Counted from the stretch's first letter, positions 1-9,200 are shown. The stretch: DNA of 64,000 bases from Bradyrhizobium sp. LMTR 3 (GCF_001693485.1 NZ_MAXC01000009.1:62001-126000), one strand, 5' to 3'. Translations and numbers: made by a program. Notes: generated from the sequence alone by a model not told the origin.

Positions 1-897
1 CAGAAGAACGGCGGCGATGCGACCACATGCTGCGTGACGATCGCCCGTGCCGGTACCGGACGCCGCAAGGTACTCGTCGCGCGTGGCAGCTATCATGGCG
101 CGCTGCCATGGTGCTCGCCGAGCGTTGCCGGCGTGACCGCCGAGGACCGCGCGCATCTGGTGCACTTCGAGTACAATGACGTGCAGAGCCTGCGAGCGGC
201 GGTCGAGGAAGCGGGCAAGGACCTCGCTGCGGTTCTGGTGACGGCTTTCCGCCACGACATGGGGCGCGATCTCGAACTGCCGACGAAGGAATTCGCGGCG
301 GCCACGCGGGCGGCATGCGACGCGGCCGACGCCGCTTTGATCATCGACGAAGTGCGGGCCGGCCTGCGTCTCGATACCAGGGGAAGCTGGGAAGCGTTCG
401 GCGTGCGTCCGGACCTGTGCGCCTGGAGCAAGGCGATCGCCAACGGCTACGCGCTGGCCGCCGTTACCGGCAACGACCGCTTCCGCGAAGCCGCCACCAA
501 GGTATTCGTTACCGGGTCGTTCTGGTGCGGCACGGTGGCGATGGCGGCAGCGCGAACGACGCTACGGATCGCGCGCGAGGCGGATGTGCCCTCGCATATT
601 CGTGCGATGGGCATGAGGCTGCGCGAGGGATTGGCATCGTTGGCGAACGAGTACGGCATCGCGATCCGCCAAAGCGGCCCGCCGCAAATGCCGCTGATGC
701 TGTTCGAGGCTGACCCGGAAGTACGCAAGGGTAGGGTGTTCTGTTCGGTCGCGCTCCGCCACGGCGCGTTCTTTCATCCCCAGCACAACATGTTCCTGTC
801 CTCGGCGCATCGCGCATCCGACATCGACGAGGCGCTGCAGGCGGCCTCGCACGGCTTCAAGGCCGTGCGAAAATTGGAGGCGAGATCCAATCGATAG
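1..897 (+). CDS. Class III (PLP) aminotransferase, glutamate-1-semialdehyde aminomutase-like, 5' end outside window
   Basis: The reading frame is open from base 1 and ends with TAG at 895-897, so 298 C-terminal residues are visible and the start lies upstream. The fold type I PLP-enzyme signature is clear: an NGGDATT segment at the very start (cofactor phosphate region), IIDEVRAG with the Asp that contacts the pyridine nitrogen, and SKAIANGY, whose Lys (codon 430-432) should form the Schiff base. These motifs fit the glutamate-1-semialdehyde aminomutase/aminotransferase class III family, but the substrate cannot be told from this fragment. It converges on the leftward fix genes and no FixK-type site is visible for it. 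Family is secure; exact reaction is not. Confidence 0.85.
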   Translation, partial: QKNGGDATTCCVTIARAGTGRRKVLVARGSYHGALPWCSPSVAGVTAEDRAHLVHFEYNDVQSLRAAVEEAGKDLAAVLVTAFRHDMGRDLELPTKEFAAATRAACDAADAALIIDEVRAGLRLDTRGSWEAFGVRPDLCAWSKAIANGYALAAVTGNDRFREAATKVFVTGSFWCGTVAMAAARTTLRIAREADVPSHIRAMGMRLREGLASLANEYGIAIRQSGPPQMPLMLFEADPEVRKGRVFCSVALRHGAFFHPQHNMFLSSAHRASDIDEALQAASHGFKAVRKLEARSNR

Positions 898-916
898 ATC
901 GATTTGCGGGCATCAA

Positions 917-958
917 TAAAAATGCCCCGCAATCCGGCCTTTACGACCGGCGGGGGCA
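917..958 (-). terminator. Rho-independent terminator, leftward
   Basis: Read on the minus strand, TGCCCCCGC pairs with GCGGGGCA around an inner CCGG/CCGG pair, and the hairpin runs directly into ATTTTTATT. The T-tract is on the minus side only, so it ends leftward transcription from the FixK box at 1052 and/or from the small gene at 1118-1393. Confidence 0.75.
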
Positions 959-1020
959 GTCTTAGGAGAAAACGGCGAGATCGCCGCATGATGCGGACAT
1001 CATTGTCGGGCATCATGTAG
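917..1020 (-). ncRNA. Candidate FixK-controlled small RNA (about 100 nt)
   Basis: A perfect FixK-type box (1052-1065) precedes, on the minus strand, a stretch of roughly 95 bases that holds no convincing reading frame and ends in a strong terminator (917-958). If transcription starts about 40 bp from the box centre, as at class II FNR/FixK promoters, the RNA would run from about 1018 to 917. Besides the terminator it contains two short perfect hairpins, at 984-996 (CCGCA/TGCGG) and 974-985 (GGCGA/TCGCC). The boundaries and the RNA itself are inferred. The alternative is that this is simply the tail of the upstream transcript. Confidence 0.35.
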
Positions 1021-1051
1021 AGGCATATTCCACTCGCTGGGTGCCTTCGCA

Positions 1052-1065
1052 TTGACCTGGATCAA
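1052..1065. promoter_or_regulatory. FixK/FNR-type box TTGACCTGGATCAA
   Basis: A perfect TTGA-N6-TCAA palindrome. A partial second copy sharing GACCTGGATCAA follows at 1068-1081. There is no rightward gene in front of it, so it most likely serves leftward transcription into 1018-917. Confidence 0.7.
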
Positions 1066-1117
1066 ATTAGACCTGGATCAAATTGCCGATACGCCGGAAG
1101 CCGACCGCGCGGCCAAT

Positions 1118-1393
1118 TCAAGTCGAGGTCATTTCATTCCGCGGCGCGATTCCATGTGTGTCGGCAGGAACGGGCGAATGGCCCGCCGAATGTTCGAACT
1201 CGTGATGACTGGCGAGGTGCATGACCTCGACGCAATCGGCATCGAGGCGCTCGTTATCGACCAACCGCTCTGCCAACACCAGCGCCTGGGATGATCCATC
1301 CGACTGGACGTCGACCTGACGCTGCAGACATTTGAAGCTGTGGCCGTCGGAGTTACAGAGATATTTGTAGAAGGAGACGCGATAATTTTTCAT
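1118..1393 (-). CDS. Conserved-looking small hypothetical protein (91 aa)
   Basis: A leftward reading frame begins MKNYRVSFYKYL with GGGAG about 8 bases before the ATG. It lies 43 bp downstream of fixK in the same direction. The product is soluble, without a signal peptide or membrane segment; it has a basic aromatic N-terminus and two Cys in the first 25 residues (NSDGHSFKC region). No family is recognised. Position and direction suggest cotranscription with fixK, and the terminator at 917-958 would end that transcript. The opposite-strand frame here (from 1052) has only a TTG start and no ribosome-binding site and is taken as a shadow. Confidence 0.6.
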   Translation of the reverse strand: MKNYRVSFYKYLCNSDGHSFKCLQRQVDVQSDGSSQALVLAERLVDNERLDADCVEVMHLASHHEFEHSAGHSPVPADTHGIAPRNEMTST

Positions 1394-1436
1394 CTTGCAC
1401 TCCCGTTCTTCCGCTATCCTGTCGTGTAGCTCACTC

Positions 1437-2135
1437 TCAGGCGTCCATGTCCGCCAGCCGCTGGCGGTTGCGCAGCACGATTTGACGTGCGCTCGAAAAC
1501 ACCAGGAGGCCCTGGTCGCTGAGCTGCGAAAGCGCCCGCGAAACGGTTTCCAGCGTCAGGCCGAGATAGTCGCCGATGTCGCGGCGGCACATTGGCAAGG
1601 CCATCATGCCGGTCCTGGTGAGCCGACGGTCCATTTCCAGGAGGAAGGTAGCAACTTTTTCCATTGCGGTCTTGCGGCCCAGAAGCAGCATGTGATCTTC
1701 GGCGTGCCGGAGGTCGCTTGCCGTCATGATCCAGAGGCTACGAGCGACCTGGACGTTCGATCCCGCGGCGGCTTCCAGGCTGCGGCGCTTCACCAGGCGG
1801 ACCGTGGTATCGGCGATCGCTTCAGCCGTCAGGCGGTGGGTCGAACCGGCATCGAGGCCGAACACGTCGCCGGGCAGATGGAACGCGCCGATCTGGCGCC
1901 GTCCGTCGTTGAGAAGCTTGTAGGTGCGAACCGCCCCTCGGATTACCTGGTAGACATATTCGGATGGCTCGCCCTCACCGTAGATTTCCTCGTCCTTCCG
2001 GTAGGAAAATTCGCTGGCGATCACACCCGCGCAAGTCGCGATCGCGTTGAACTGGTCGACGGCCGGAACACCTTGGGGGACGGGGAAGACCGTGGTTGTC
2101 GGGACTGCCGGAGCGGTGATCGTCTGGGTGAGCAT
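1437..2135 (-). CDS. fixK: FixK2-type CRP/FNR transcription activator
   Basis: A 232-residue CRP/FNR-family regulator. The cyclic-nucleotide-binding-like beta barrel covers about 40-140 (EEIYGEGEPSEYVYQV, then GAFHLPGDVFGL), followed by the dimer helix and a winged helix-turn-helix with LTLETVSRALSQL as recognition helix. It lacks the N-terminal cysteine cluster of FNR, as FixK2 does. Cys183 in PMCRRD sits at the same residue number as the redox-sensitive Cys183 reported for B. japonicum FixK2. It lies downstream of fixL-fixJ-receiver in the same direction. By family knowledge it is activated by phospho-FixJ and binds TTGA-N6-TCAA sites such as the many in this window. Confidence 0.93.
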   Translation of the reverse strand: MLTQTITAPAVPTTTVFPVPQGVPAVDQFNAIATCAGVIASEFSYRKDEEIYGEGEPSEYVYQVIRGAVRTYKLLNDGRRQIGAFHLPGDVFGLDAGSTHRLTAEAIADTTVRLVKRRSLEAAAGSNVQVARSLWIMTASDLRHAEDHMLLLGRKTAMEKVATFLLEMDRRLTRTGMMALPMCRRDIGDYLGLTLETVSRALSQLSDQGLLVFSSARQIVLRNRQRLADMDA

Positions 2136-2257
2136 TTGCCATCTCCTCGATGCGGGATGGCCTTGATGTATCCGGAAGTTCGGCTGCCCGATATTTGGGT
2201 CGATATCCTAGGGAGGAGCCCTTACGGGCTTTTACGGAGGTGAGCCTGCCGGTGCTT

Positions 2258-2695
2258 TCAGGGCTGGCCCGTTGCATTCGGCGTATCGATCGCGTTTCGA
2301 ACGCAGTCGATCAGACTGTCCTCCAGGTTAGGTTTCAGAAGCACCTGACGCACTCCGGCCGAACTGGCCTTGGCCAGGATGTTTTCGTCCGGATAGCCTG
2401 TGATCAGAATGATCGGGGTGGAAACGTGAAGCCGTCGCAGCCGGATAGCCAGTTCCAGACCGTCGAGTTGCGCCATCTTGTAGTCCACGACAAGACAATC
2501 CGCGCGGTTTCGGGTGGGAGATCCGAGTAAAGCGATCCCGCTGCGGAACGTGCGGACGTCAAAACCCTCGGTCTCGAGCAGAAATCGCAGCGATGTCCGA
2601 ACATCGTAATCGTCATCGACGATATAAATCATCGATTTTCGGGGCAGAATGCCGACTTCGGTTTCACTGGCGGCGCTGGTTTGGGTGTCTGTCAT
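2258..2695 (-). CDS. Single-domain response regulator (CheY-like receiver)
   Basis: A receiver domain without an output domain, 145 residues from MTDTQTS. The acidic pocket is IYIVDDD, the phospho-acceptor is Asp71 in VVDYKM, the switch Thr/Ser region is ILITG and the conserved Lys lies in LLKPN. The frame is open up to 2770, overlapping fixJ, but the start at 2695 gives a normal receiver length. It stands between fixJ and fixK, as I recall for the B. japonicum locus. It may compete for FixL phosphoryl groups or act as a phosphate sink; that role is inferred. Confidence 0.85.
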   Translation of the reverse strand: MTDTQTSAASETEVGILPRKSMIYIVDDDYDVRTSLRFLLETEGFDVRTFRSGIALLGSPTRNRADCLVVDYKMAQLDGLELAIRLRRLHVSTPIILITGYPDENILAKASSAGVRQVLLKPNLEDSLIDCVRNAIDTPNATGQP

Positions 2696-2738
2696 GCCGA
2701 CAAAATAGGCGTTTTCCCAGTGCCCGAATTGACTTGCC

Positions 2739-3356
2739 TCAATCGTCGACGATCCCGGCGCGGATTGCAAAGCGCACCAGCTCGGAAAGGTTACCGGCCT
2801 GCATCTTGGTCATCACGTTCGCCCGATAAACCTCCACCGTGCGTGGGCTGATATCGTATTCCCGGGCGATTGCCTTGTTCGATTGCCCCGTCACGAGTCC
2901 CTGCATCACCTGGCGTTCGCGCTGGGTAAGGCTGGCAACGCGGGCAGCCATGTCGGCCGACAACGCCTCGCTTTTCGAACCGCTTTCGCTCTCCGCGAGC
3001 GCGGTCTCGACCATACTGATCAGCCGGTCGTCCTCGAACGGTTTTTCGAGAAAATCGAGTGCGCCAAGCTTCATCGCTTCGACGGCGAGGGGCACATCGC
3101 CATGGCCGGTCATGACGATCACGGGGAGTTTTCGCGGGCCCCAATTCAGTTGGCGCAGCAATTCCATGCCGTCGATACCGGGCATGCGCACGTCGGTAAC
3201 CACACAGCCGACCTCCAGGTTCGCAACCTCGTTCAGGAAAGCCTGCGCAGACTCGAAAAGACGCACGCTGAAGCCGGCCGAGCCCAGCAGGAAATCCAGC
3301 GAGTCGCGCATCGCTGGATCGTCGTCGATGACATAAACTTTAGCGCTCGGCGGCAT
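2739..3356 (-). CDS. fixJ: FixJ response regulator
   Basis: A 205-residue two-domain regulator. The receiver (1-120) has YVIDDD, phospho-acceptor Asp55 in [10 protein letters not shown], Thr in VIVMTGHGD and Lys in FLEKPFED. The LuxR/NarL-type helix-turn-helix (about 140-200) has [22 protein letters not shown]. Asp55 matches the numbering of rhizobial FixJ. It overlaps the 3' end of fixL by 17 bp, so the two are translationally linked. Phospho-FixJ is expected to activate fixK; the target promoter should lie between 2136 and 2257. Confidence 0.96.
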   Translation of the reverse strand: MPPSAKVYVIDDDPAMRDSLDFLLGSAGFSVRLFESAQAFLNEVANLEVGCVVTDVRMPGIDGMELLRQLNWGPRKLPVIVMTGHGDVPLAVEAMKLGALDFLEKPFEDDRLISMVETALAESESGSKSEALSADMAARVASLTQRERQVMQGLVTGQSNKAIAREYDISPRTVEVYRANVMTKMQAGNLSELVRFAIRAGIVDD

Positions 3357-4881
3357 CGGTCATATCCTTGGCGTGCGCAGCGGGCAGCGTGAAGCGAAAG
3401 GTCGCGCCACCGGATCTGTTGGTTTCGGCCCACATCCGGCCGCCGTGGGTTTCGATGATGGTGCGACTGATGGAAAGGCCGACGCCCATGCCGGTCTCCT
3501 TGGTCGTGAAAAATGGCTGGAACAGGTGCGTATGCGCGTCGCCGGCGAACCCTGTTCCCGTGTCGGAAACGGAAATTTCGATCATATCATCTGCAGCCTT
3601 GGTGTTTGAGGCAATCAGCTCACGGTGCGTCGAGGTGCCCATCGCTTCCAGCGCATTGCGAAACAGGTTGACCAGGACCTGCTGAATCTGGACCCTGTCG
3701 GCAAGCACCAGGTCGCAGGTCGGGTCCAGGTTGAAGCGCAAAAACACGCCTTGTTCGCGGGCGCCGGTGAGCCCGAGCGCGCCGGCCTCCTCGATCATCT
3801 TTGAAAGACTCTCGACGCGCTTCTCGGAAGCATCGCGGGCGACGAAGTCGCGCAATCGTCGGATGATGTCGCCGGCGCGGATCGCCTGCTCAGCGGCGCG
3901 ATCGAGCGCCGCTTCGATCTTCGGCGCGTTGGCGTCGTTGCTGGCCGCCAGCAGGCGGCGCGACCCTTTCATGTAGTTGCTGATAGCCGACAGCGGCTGA
4001 TTGAGTTCGTGGGCCAGCGCGGAAGCCATTTCGCCCATCGCGCTCAGACGGGAGACATGGACCAGTTCGGATTGCAACTCCTGCAACCGCGCCTGGGTTT
4101 GTTGCTGTTCGGTGAGATCGCGAACGAAGCCCGTAAAGAAGGGCTTCCCACCCGAATGCATCTCGCCGATGGTGAGATGCATCGGGAATGTCGTGCCGTC
4201 CTTGCGCATCCCGGTGACGATACGCCCGATGCCGATGATGCGCCGTTCGCCCGTCTTCAGGTAGCGCGCGATATAGGCGTCGTGACGGCTGCGGTCCGGT
4301 TCCGGCATCAGCTCGCTGATGTTTTTTCCGATCGCCTCGGGTTCGGGATAACCGAACTGACGCTCGGCGGCGCTGGAGAAAAACTGCATGATTCCATGCT
4401 CGTCGATCACGATCATCGCATCGGGAATCGTGTCCAGAATCGAGCGAAAGTGCCTCTCGCGCATTCTTACCGTATCCTCGAGGCGCTTCTCTCGGTTGAT
4501 GTCGAGCATAATGCCGCTGAGCCGTGCAGGAGCGCCATCGGCGCCACGGATCGTCGTGCCAAGCGCGCGCACCCAGTGGCCCTCGTCCGAATTTCGGTTC
4601 ACCCGGTACTGAATGTCGAAACTGCAGCCGGTATCGATCGACTGTTGCACGGCCTTTGCCGTACGATCGCGATCCTGCACATCGAGCAGGGAAAGAAAGA
4701 GATCGTAGTCGACCGGCGCATCCGGCTCGACGCCGAACAGCTTCCGCGTAGCGCTGGACCAGTTCAACTTCCGGGTCGACAACTCGAGATCCCAGGCGCC
4801 GACGCCCGATCCTTCGGCACCGCTGCGCGCATGGTGGTCGAGTAGCTCTTGATCTCGAAAGGGCTGGTCGGCGTAGAACAT
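3340..4881 (-). CDS. fixL: FixL oxygen-sensing heme histidine kinase
   Basis: A 513-residue soluble kinase with two PAS domains (about 25-130 and 140-260), a dimerisation/phospho-acceptor domain and an HATPase domain. The second PAS has the heme-binding His200 in [20 protein letters not shown] and the oxygen-gating Arg220 in IGIGRIVTG. The H-box His291 lies in [13 protein letters not shown], and N/G boxes follow ([28 protein letters not shown]). All three key residues carry the same numbers as in B. japonicum FixL, which supports the chosen start. There is no transmembrane segment, unlike Sinorhizobium FixL. Oxygen bound to the heme turns the kinase off. Confidence 0.97.
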   Translation of the reverse strand: MFYADQPFRDQELLDHHARSGAEGSGVGAWDLELSTRKLNWSSATRKLFGVEPDAPVDYDLFLSLLDVQDRDRTAKAVQQSIDTGCSFDIQYRVNRNSDEGHWVRALGTTIRGADGAPARLSGIMLDINREKRLEDTVRMRERHFRSILDTIPDAMIVIDEHGIMQFFSSAAERQFGYPEPEAIGKNISELMPEPDRSRHDAYIARYLKTGERRIIGIGRIVTGMRKDGTTFPMHLTIGEMHSGGKPFFTGFVRDLTEQQQTQARLQELQSELVHVSRLSAMGEMASALAHELNQPLSAISNYMKGSRRLLAASNDANAPKIEAALDRAAEQAIRAGDIIRRLRDFVARDASEKRVESLSKMIEEAGALGLTGAREQGVFLRFNLDPTCDLVLADRVQIQQVLVNLFRNALEAMGTSTHRELIASNTKAADDMIEISVSDTGTGFAGDAHTHLFQPFFTTKETGMGVGLSISRTIIETHGGRMWAETNRSGGATFRFTLPAAHAKDMTDAAER

Positions 4882-5068
4882 GTTTCGCCTTCTGGGCTGC
4901 TCTTGCTTATCAGATACCGCATTAAACCGAACGTGGGAAACAGCGGTGAGATGAAATTATAAATCGCCTGCATCTATTTGATATCAAAAAGTAATTCAGC
5001 ATTTTTTGTTCGCCGGCCTCCGTACTCTGCTGCGAGAGGCAGATGCAGGGACTAGCCGCGGGCGATTC

Positions 5069-5082
5069 TTGATCTAGGTCAG
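5069..5082. promoter_or_regulatory. Imperfect FixK/FNR-type box TTGATCTAGGTCAG
   Basis: One mismatch from TTGA-N6-TCAA (last base G). It is centred about 89 bp before the universal stress gene at 5165, a spacing similar to the perfect box in front of the second such gene (10141). Confidence 0.45.
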
Positions 5083-5164
5083 CTTCGAACCTGGGCGGAC
5101 CTCTAGGATGTCGCTGTGTGGGCAGGGCTGATACGGCGTTTCGCCCGACGGCGTGGAGCAGGTC

Positions 5165-5992
5165 ATGGACTACAAAACCGTCATGGTCGGTCTGGCGCAG
5201 GGCCGGCCCAACGATGCCTGCCTCAGGGTGGCGGGCGATTTCGCCGAGCGATTCGGGGCGCGGATCATCGGCGTTGCCGCCTCGGACATCAGACCGCCAA
5301 TCTATTTCGCCGATGGGAACTTTGCGCAAAAGCTCCTTGATGAGGAGGCCGTCGCCATTGAGAACCGCCTGTCCGAACTCGAAGTCGAGTTTCGCGCGTC
5401 GGTCGAGAGGCGGGCAACGTCGGTGGAGTGGCGCTCCGCGCGGACGTTGCCGGTGCCCTACTTGTTGGAGCAGGCGAGAGCCGCCGATATCATCGTGATT
5501 GGCGCCCTCTCGGAGACCCCGGTGGACCCGAGCGTCGCTCCCGATCCCAGCGATCTGGTGATGCAGGCCGGTCGACCGCTCATCGTGGTGCCGCCCACAG
5601 TGCAATGGCTCGATCTAAGAAGCGTTCTCATCGCCTGGAAGGACGTGCGGGAAGCGCGCCGGGCCGTATTCGACGCACTGCCGATCCTGGCTGCCGCAAC
5701 GGAAGTCACGATTGCGGAAATTCCCGAGCGGGATGGCCGTCGTGAGGATGCGCTCCTGCATGTTGCCGACGTGGCGGCGTGGTTGCGCGGTCACGGCGTC
5801 GCGGCGCACAAGGTCGTTCCGGAGACGGCCAGCGGCGTGACCGAACAGCTCGACAGGATCGCGGCCAATGTCGGGGCGGGTGCCGTGATCGCCGGCGCCT
5901 ACGGTCACTCGCGATTCCGCGAATGGATGCTCGGCGGCGTCACGCGCCACCTTGCAACTGAATCACGCCGATGCGCGTTCCTATCCCGTTAA
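5165..5992 (+). CDS. Universal stress protein, tandem UspA domains
   Basis: A 275-residue protein with two UspA repeats: the first starts MDYKTVMVGLAQG, the second at about 150 (LDLRSVLIAWKDVREARRAV) and ends GAYGHSRFREWMLGGVTRHLA, the usual nucleotide-binding G-X2-G-X9-G(S/T)-like tail. The ATG at 5165 is preferred over the in-frame GTG at 5153 because GGAG sits six bases before it. It begins the rightward stress cluster just after fixL and is closely followed by the CBS gene. An imperfect FixK-type box lies upstream. Function beyond stress survival at low oxygen is not readable from sequence. Confidence 0.9.
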   Translation: MDYKTVMVGLAQGRPNDACLRVAGDFAERFGARIIGVAASDIRPPIYFADGNFAQKLLDEEAVAIENRLSELEVEFRASVERRATSVEWRSARTLPVPYLLEQARAADIIVIGALSETPVDPSVAPDPSDLVMQAGRPLIVVPPTVQWLDLRSVLIAWKDVREARRAVFDALPILAAATEVTIAEIPERDGRREDALLHVADVAAWLRGHGVAAHKVVPETASGVTEQLDRIAANVGAGAVIAGAYGHSRFREWMLGGVTRHLATESRRCAFLSR

Positions 5993-6017
5993 GGATCTAC
6001 AATGGCGAGGGCTTCCC

Positions 6018-6443
6018 GTGCATAGATTTCTCGAAGCGACTGCCGGGCAATACATGACGCGCGAGGTAAAGACGGTTACGCGCGACACCACCATGCGCGA
6101 GCTGCACAGGATGTTCGAGGCCGACGACTTCAACTGCTATCCGGTGCGCGACAATGGTGACATTATCGGCGTCGTGAGCAACTTCGATTTCCTGAAATGC
6201 TTTGCGTTCAACCCCGGCCGCATGGTTCCGGCCTATGATGACCTGTTGTCGCGGATGGTGGCGGATGTGATGACGCCGGAATTCATCTATGTCGATCCGG
6301 CAACGAAACTGACTCGCGTTCTGCAGCTAATGGTGGACCACCGGATGAAGAGTCTGCCCGTGCTTGATGCCGAACAGCGGTTGGTCGGGATCATCGCGCG
6401 GGAGGACATCATGCGCGCGTTGGCCGAGAGCGCGCGCGGGTAG
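6018..6443 (+). CDS. CBS-domain pair protein
   Basis: A 141-residue protein made of two CBS motifs: YMTREVKTVTRDTTMRELHRMF and, after VADVMTPEFIYVDP, a second ending KSLPVLDAEQRLVGIIAREDIMRAL. Such stand-alone Bateman modules bind adenine nucleotides and adjust partner proteins. The GTG at 6018 (MHRFLEATAG) has GCGAGGG just before it; an upstream in-frame ATG at 5952 would overlap the Usp gene by 41 bp and lacks a site. It is probably cotranscribed with the preceding universal stress gene. The partner is unknown. Confidence 0.85.
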   Translation: MHRFLEATAGQYMTREVKTVTRDTTMRELHRMFEADDFNCYPVRDNGDIIGVVSNFDFLKCFAFNPGRMVPAYDDLLSRMVADVMTPEFIYVDPATKLTRVLQLMVDHRMKSLPVLDAEQRLVGIIAREDIMRALAESARG

Positions 6444-6577
6444 TTCGTTCCTTCAGCAGGAGGTGTCGGCCTGCCTAGCCCGCCTTTGTGTTCCATGCGC
6501 TCAAGAAATGACAGAACGCCGTGGCTGGCGCTGCGCTGCCGACGTAGCCATGTTAGAGACAGTTGGGGCGGGCTCGA

Positions 6578-6591
6578 TTGACGGGTATCAG
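6578..6591. promoter_or_regulatory. Imperfect FixK/FNR-type box TTGACGGGTATCAG
   Basis: One mismatch from TTGA-N6-TCAA. It is centred about 64 bp before the alcohol dehydrogenase start, the spacing seen for the perfect boxes upstream of fixN and fixG. Confidence 0.5.
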
Positions 6592-6648
6592 GCATGACCC
6601 GCTCGCTGCGGATAGACCGCACATGCTTGCGTGAGGATAGCGGACGAA

Positions 6649-7632
6649 ATGCACGCTATGGTCCTGCAAACGCCCGGCGCGCCACTGCGGTTTGAGCCGC
6701 GCGAGGACCCGGTGCCCGGTCCCGGCGAAGTGCGTGTCAAGGTCGGCGCGTGCGGCGTATGCCGAACCGACCTGCACGTCGTCGATGGAGAACTGCCTGA
6801 TATTGCCTACCCGATCGTTCCCGGCCACGAGGTGGTCGGTCGGGTGGAAGCTCTTGGTCCCGGCGTGACGTCTCTCACGATCGGCGAAAGGGTCGGCGTT
6901 CCCTGGCTCGGTCATACCTGCGGCGACTGTCCCTATTGCCGGAGCGGCCGTGAAAACCTTTGCGACCGCCCGCGCTTCACCGGCTACACGCGCGACGGCG
7001 GATTTGCCACGCATCTCGTCGCGGACGCGCGCTATTGCTTTCCACTCGGCGAGGCTGACGACGACGTCGCTGTCGCTCCCTTGCTGTGCGCGGGCCTGAT
7101 CGGCTGGCGCTCGCTGGTGATGGCGGGCGATGGAGAACATCTCGGCATTTTCGGCTTTGGTGCAGCCGGCCACATCATCGCGCAGGTGGCTCGCTGGCAG
7201 GGCCGATCGGTCTACGCGTTCACTCGTGCGGGCGACGTCGTGGCGCAGCGCCTTGCACTATCGCTCGGCGCAGCTTGGGCCGGCGGGTCGGAGGAGCAGC
7301 CTCCGGTGCCGCTCGACGCAGCTATCATCTACGCGCCGGTCGGCTCCCTGGTGCCATTGGCATTGCAAGCAGTGCGCAAAGGCGGGTGCGTGGTCTGCGC
7401 CGGCATTCACATGTCGGACATTCCCTCGTTCCCTTACCGCATGCTCTGGGAGGAGCGGCGGCTGCTTTCGGTTGCCAACCTGACGCGGGGCGACGGGATC
7501 GAGTTTTTCAAGGTCGCGGCGCAAGCTGGCATCAAGACGCATACCAGCGTGTTTTCGTTGCAGGAAGCGAATGAAGTCCTCTCGAAGCTGCGCGCCGGGC
7601 AGATCACGGGCGCCGCTGTGTTGCAGCCATGA
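6649..7632 (+). CDS. Zinc-dependent alcohol dehydrogenase (MDR family)
   Basis: A 327-residue medium-chain dehydrogenase. Catalytic zinc ligands are in CGVCRTDLH and GHEVVGRV; the structural-zinc Cys cluster is TCGDCPYCRSGRENLC; the Rossmann glycine motif is FGFGAAGH at about 175. This pattern is that of propanol-preferring NAD(P)-dependent bacterial enzymes. ATG 6649 (MHAMVLQTPG) is chosen over a GTG six codons upstream because family members start there. A near-perfect FixK-type box upstream suggests induction at low oxygen, where it could dispose of aldehydes or reoxidise NADH. It overlaps the next gene by four bases (ATGA). Confidence 0.9.
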   Translation: MHAMVLQTPGAPLRFEPREDPVPGPGEVRVKVGACGVCRTDLHVVDGELPDIAYPIVPGHEVVGRVEALGPGVTSLTIGERVGVPWLGHTCGDCPYCRSGRENLCDRPRFTGYTRDGGFATHLVADARYCFPLGEADDDVAVAPLLCAGLIGWRSLVMAGDGEHLGIFGFGAAGHIIAQVARWQGRSVYAFTRAGDVVAQRLALSLGAAWAGGSEEQPPVPLDAAIIYAPVGSLVPLALQAVRKGGCVVCAGIHMSDIPSFPYRMLWEERRLLSVANLTRGDGIEFFKVAAQAGIKTHTSVFSLQEANEVLSKLRAGQITGAAVLQP

Positions 7633-9200
7633 CTATGCCGCCACCCCCAGATGCTGCCGCAGCCGACGCTGACAATCAGCAGCACGTGCTCGATTTCCTC
7701 GATGGCTCCAGCTTCGGTGCGGCCGGGGGCGGCAAGCGGATCGATACCCATGCCTCCATGGTTTTTCTCGGAGCCGATCGCGTACTGAAGATCAAGCGTG
7801 CCGTGCGCTTGCCGTTCCTCGATTATTCGACGTTGGAGAAGCGCAAGAATGCCTGCGAGGAGGAACTGAAGGTCAACGCCGGCAACGCTCCCGAGCTCTA
7901 CCGGCGTGTTGTTCCCATCACGCGCAATTCCGATGGCGTCCTCGAAATCGGCGGCTCGGGCACCGCGGTCGAATGGGCGGTCGAAATGACGCGGTTCGAC
8001 GAGAAGCAGTCGCTGGACCGTATCGCTGCATCGAAGACGATCGATCCGTCGCTTGCGACGGCCGTGGCCGATGCGGTTCTGCGATCCCACGACAGGGCAG
8101 CGCGCCACAACGGCGAAAGCTGGCTTGCCTCCGTTCTACCCATCATCGATCGCAATACCGCAAAGTTTGAAACCGTGCACGGACTTGATTCCGCTGCGAT
8201 CGGTCAACTCGATGCCGCCAGTCGCGCCTCTGCAACGACATTGCTGCCGCTGCTCAGACGGCGCGCCGAACAAGGGTTCGTGCGCCGTTGCCACGGCGAC
8301 CTGCATCTTGCGAATATTGCATTGGTCGACGGCCGGCCGCTGCTGTTCGATGCCATCGAGTTCGATCCGGTCATTGCCACGACGGACATTCTCTACGATC
8401 TCGCGTTTACGCTGATGGATCTGATCCACTTCAATCAGGCGGCGGCGGCAAACGCAGTATTCAATCGCTACGTTACCGCTGCTGCGGACGAAGACTTCGA
8501 TGGGCTACGCCTGCTGACGCTGTTCTTGTCGATGCGGGCAGCGATCCGCGCGAATGTGCTGTTCGTGAAGAGCGAGCATGCGGGAGGGAGCGATGCAGTG
8601 TGGCAGGAGGCCAAACGCTACTTCGACCTGGCCGGACGCCTCGTTGCGCCCAAGCCGCCGTTGCTGGTGGCAATCGGCGGGCTGTCGGGCACGGGGAAGT
8701 CGGTGCTTGCTCGCGGACTCGCAGGTCTGATCGAGCCGCCACCCGGCGCGGTCATCGTGCGCTCGGATGTCATCCGCAAGCGCCTGTTCGGTGCCAGCGA
8801 AACTACCGCCCTGCCGGAATCTGCCTATCGATCCGAAACGACGGAGCGGGTATATGCCGGGCTCTCGATCACCGCGCTGCGTGTGCTCGCCCAGGGCTGT
8901 TCGGTGGTGCTCGATGCCGCCTATCTGCAGGAAGCGGAACGGAAGGAAATCGAGAATCTCGCGGCCACGCACAATGCGCGGTTCGTCGGCCTTTTTCTGA
9001 CGACCGATCTCGCGACGCGGCTGGCGCGTATCGAGCAGCGCAAGGGCGATGTGTCCGATGCGACACGAAGTGTCGCCCTGAAGCAGGAGACTTTCGCGCT
9101 CGGTGCGGTACAATGGCATATGATAGATGCATCTGGGACGCCGGAACAGTCGCTGCGCAACGCCCGGGCGGTCCTGCCTTTGGTGCCGGACGAGCCTTGA
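7629..9200 (+). CDS. Fusion of aminoglycoside-phosphotransferase-like kinase and P-loop kinase
   Basis: A 523-residue two-part protein. The N-terminal half (about 20-335) is a COG2187-type, APH-like kinase with the catalytic RRCHGDLHLANIAL loop and LLFDAIEFDP metal motif. The C-terminal half (about 345-520) is a zeta-toxin/gluconate-kinase-like P-loop domain with GLSGTGKSVLARGLA. The fusion is widespread in proteobacteria but its substrate is not established. It is translationally coupled to the dehydrogenase upstream (ATGA) and is followed after 2 bp by the CHAD gene, so the three form one operon. Confidence 0.85.
   Translation: MTMPPPPDAAAADADNQQHVLDFLDGSSFGAAGGGKRIDTHASMVFLGADRVLKIKRAVRLPFLDYSTLEKRKNACEEELKVNAGNAPELYRRVVPITRNSDGVLEIGGSGTAVEWAVEMTRFDEKQSLDRIAASKTIDPSLATAVADAVLRSHDRAARHNGESWLASVLPIIDRNTAKFETVHGLDSAAIGQLDAASRASATTLLPLLRRRAEQGFVRRCHGDLHLANIALVDGRPLLFDAIEFDPVIATTDILYDLAFTLMDLIHFNQAAAANAVFNRYVTAAADEDFDGLRLLTLFLSMRAAIRANVLFVKSEHAGGSDAVWQEAKRYFDLAGRLVAPKPPLLVAIGGLSGTGKSVLARGLAGLIEPPPGAVIVRSDVIRKRLFGASETTALPESAYRSETTERVYAGLSITALRVLAQGCSVVLDAAYLQEAERKEIENLAATHNARFVGLFLTTDLATRLARIEQRKGDVSDATRSVALKQETFALGAVQWHMIDASGTPEQSLRNARAVLPLVPDEP

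Noticed and set aside
4960..4995. TTGATATCAA palindrome upstream of fixL
   Set aside because: Half-sites are only two bases apart instead of six, so it does not fit a FixK/FNR box.
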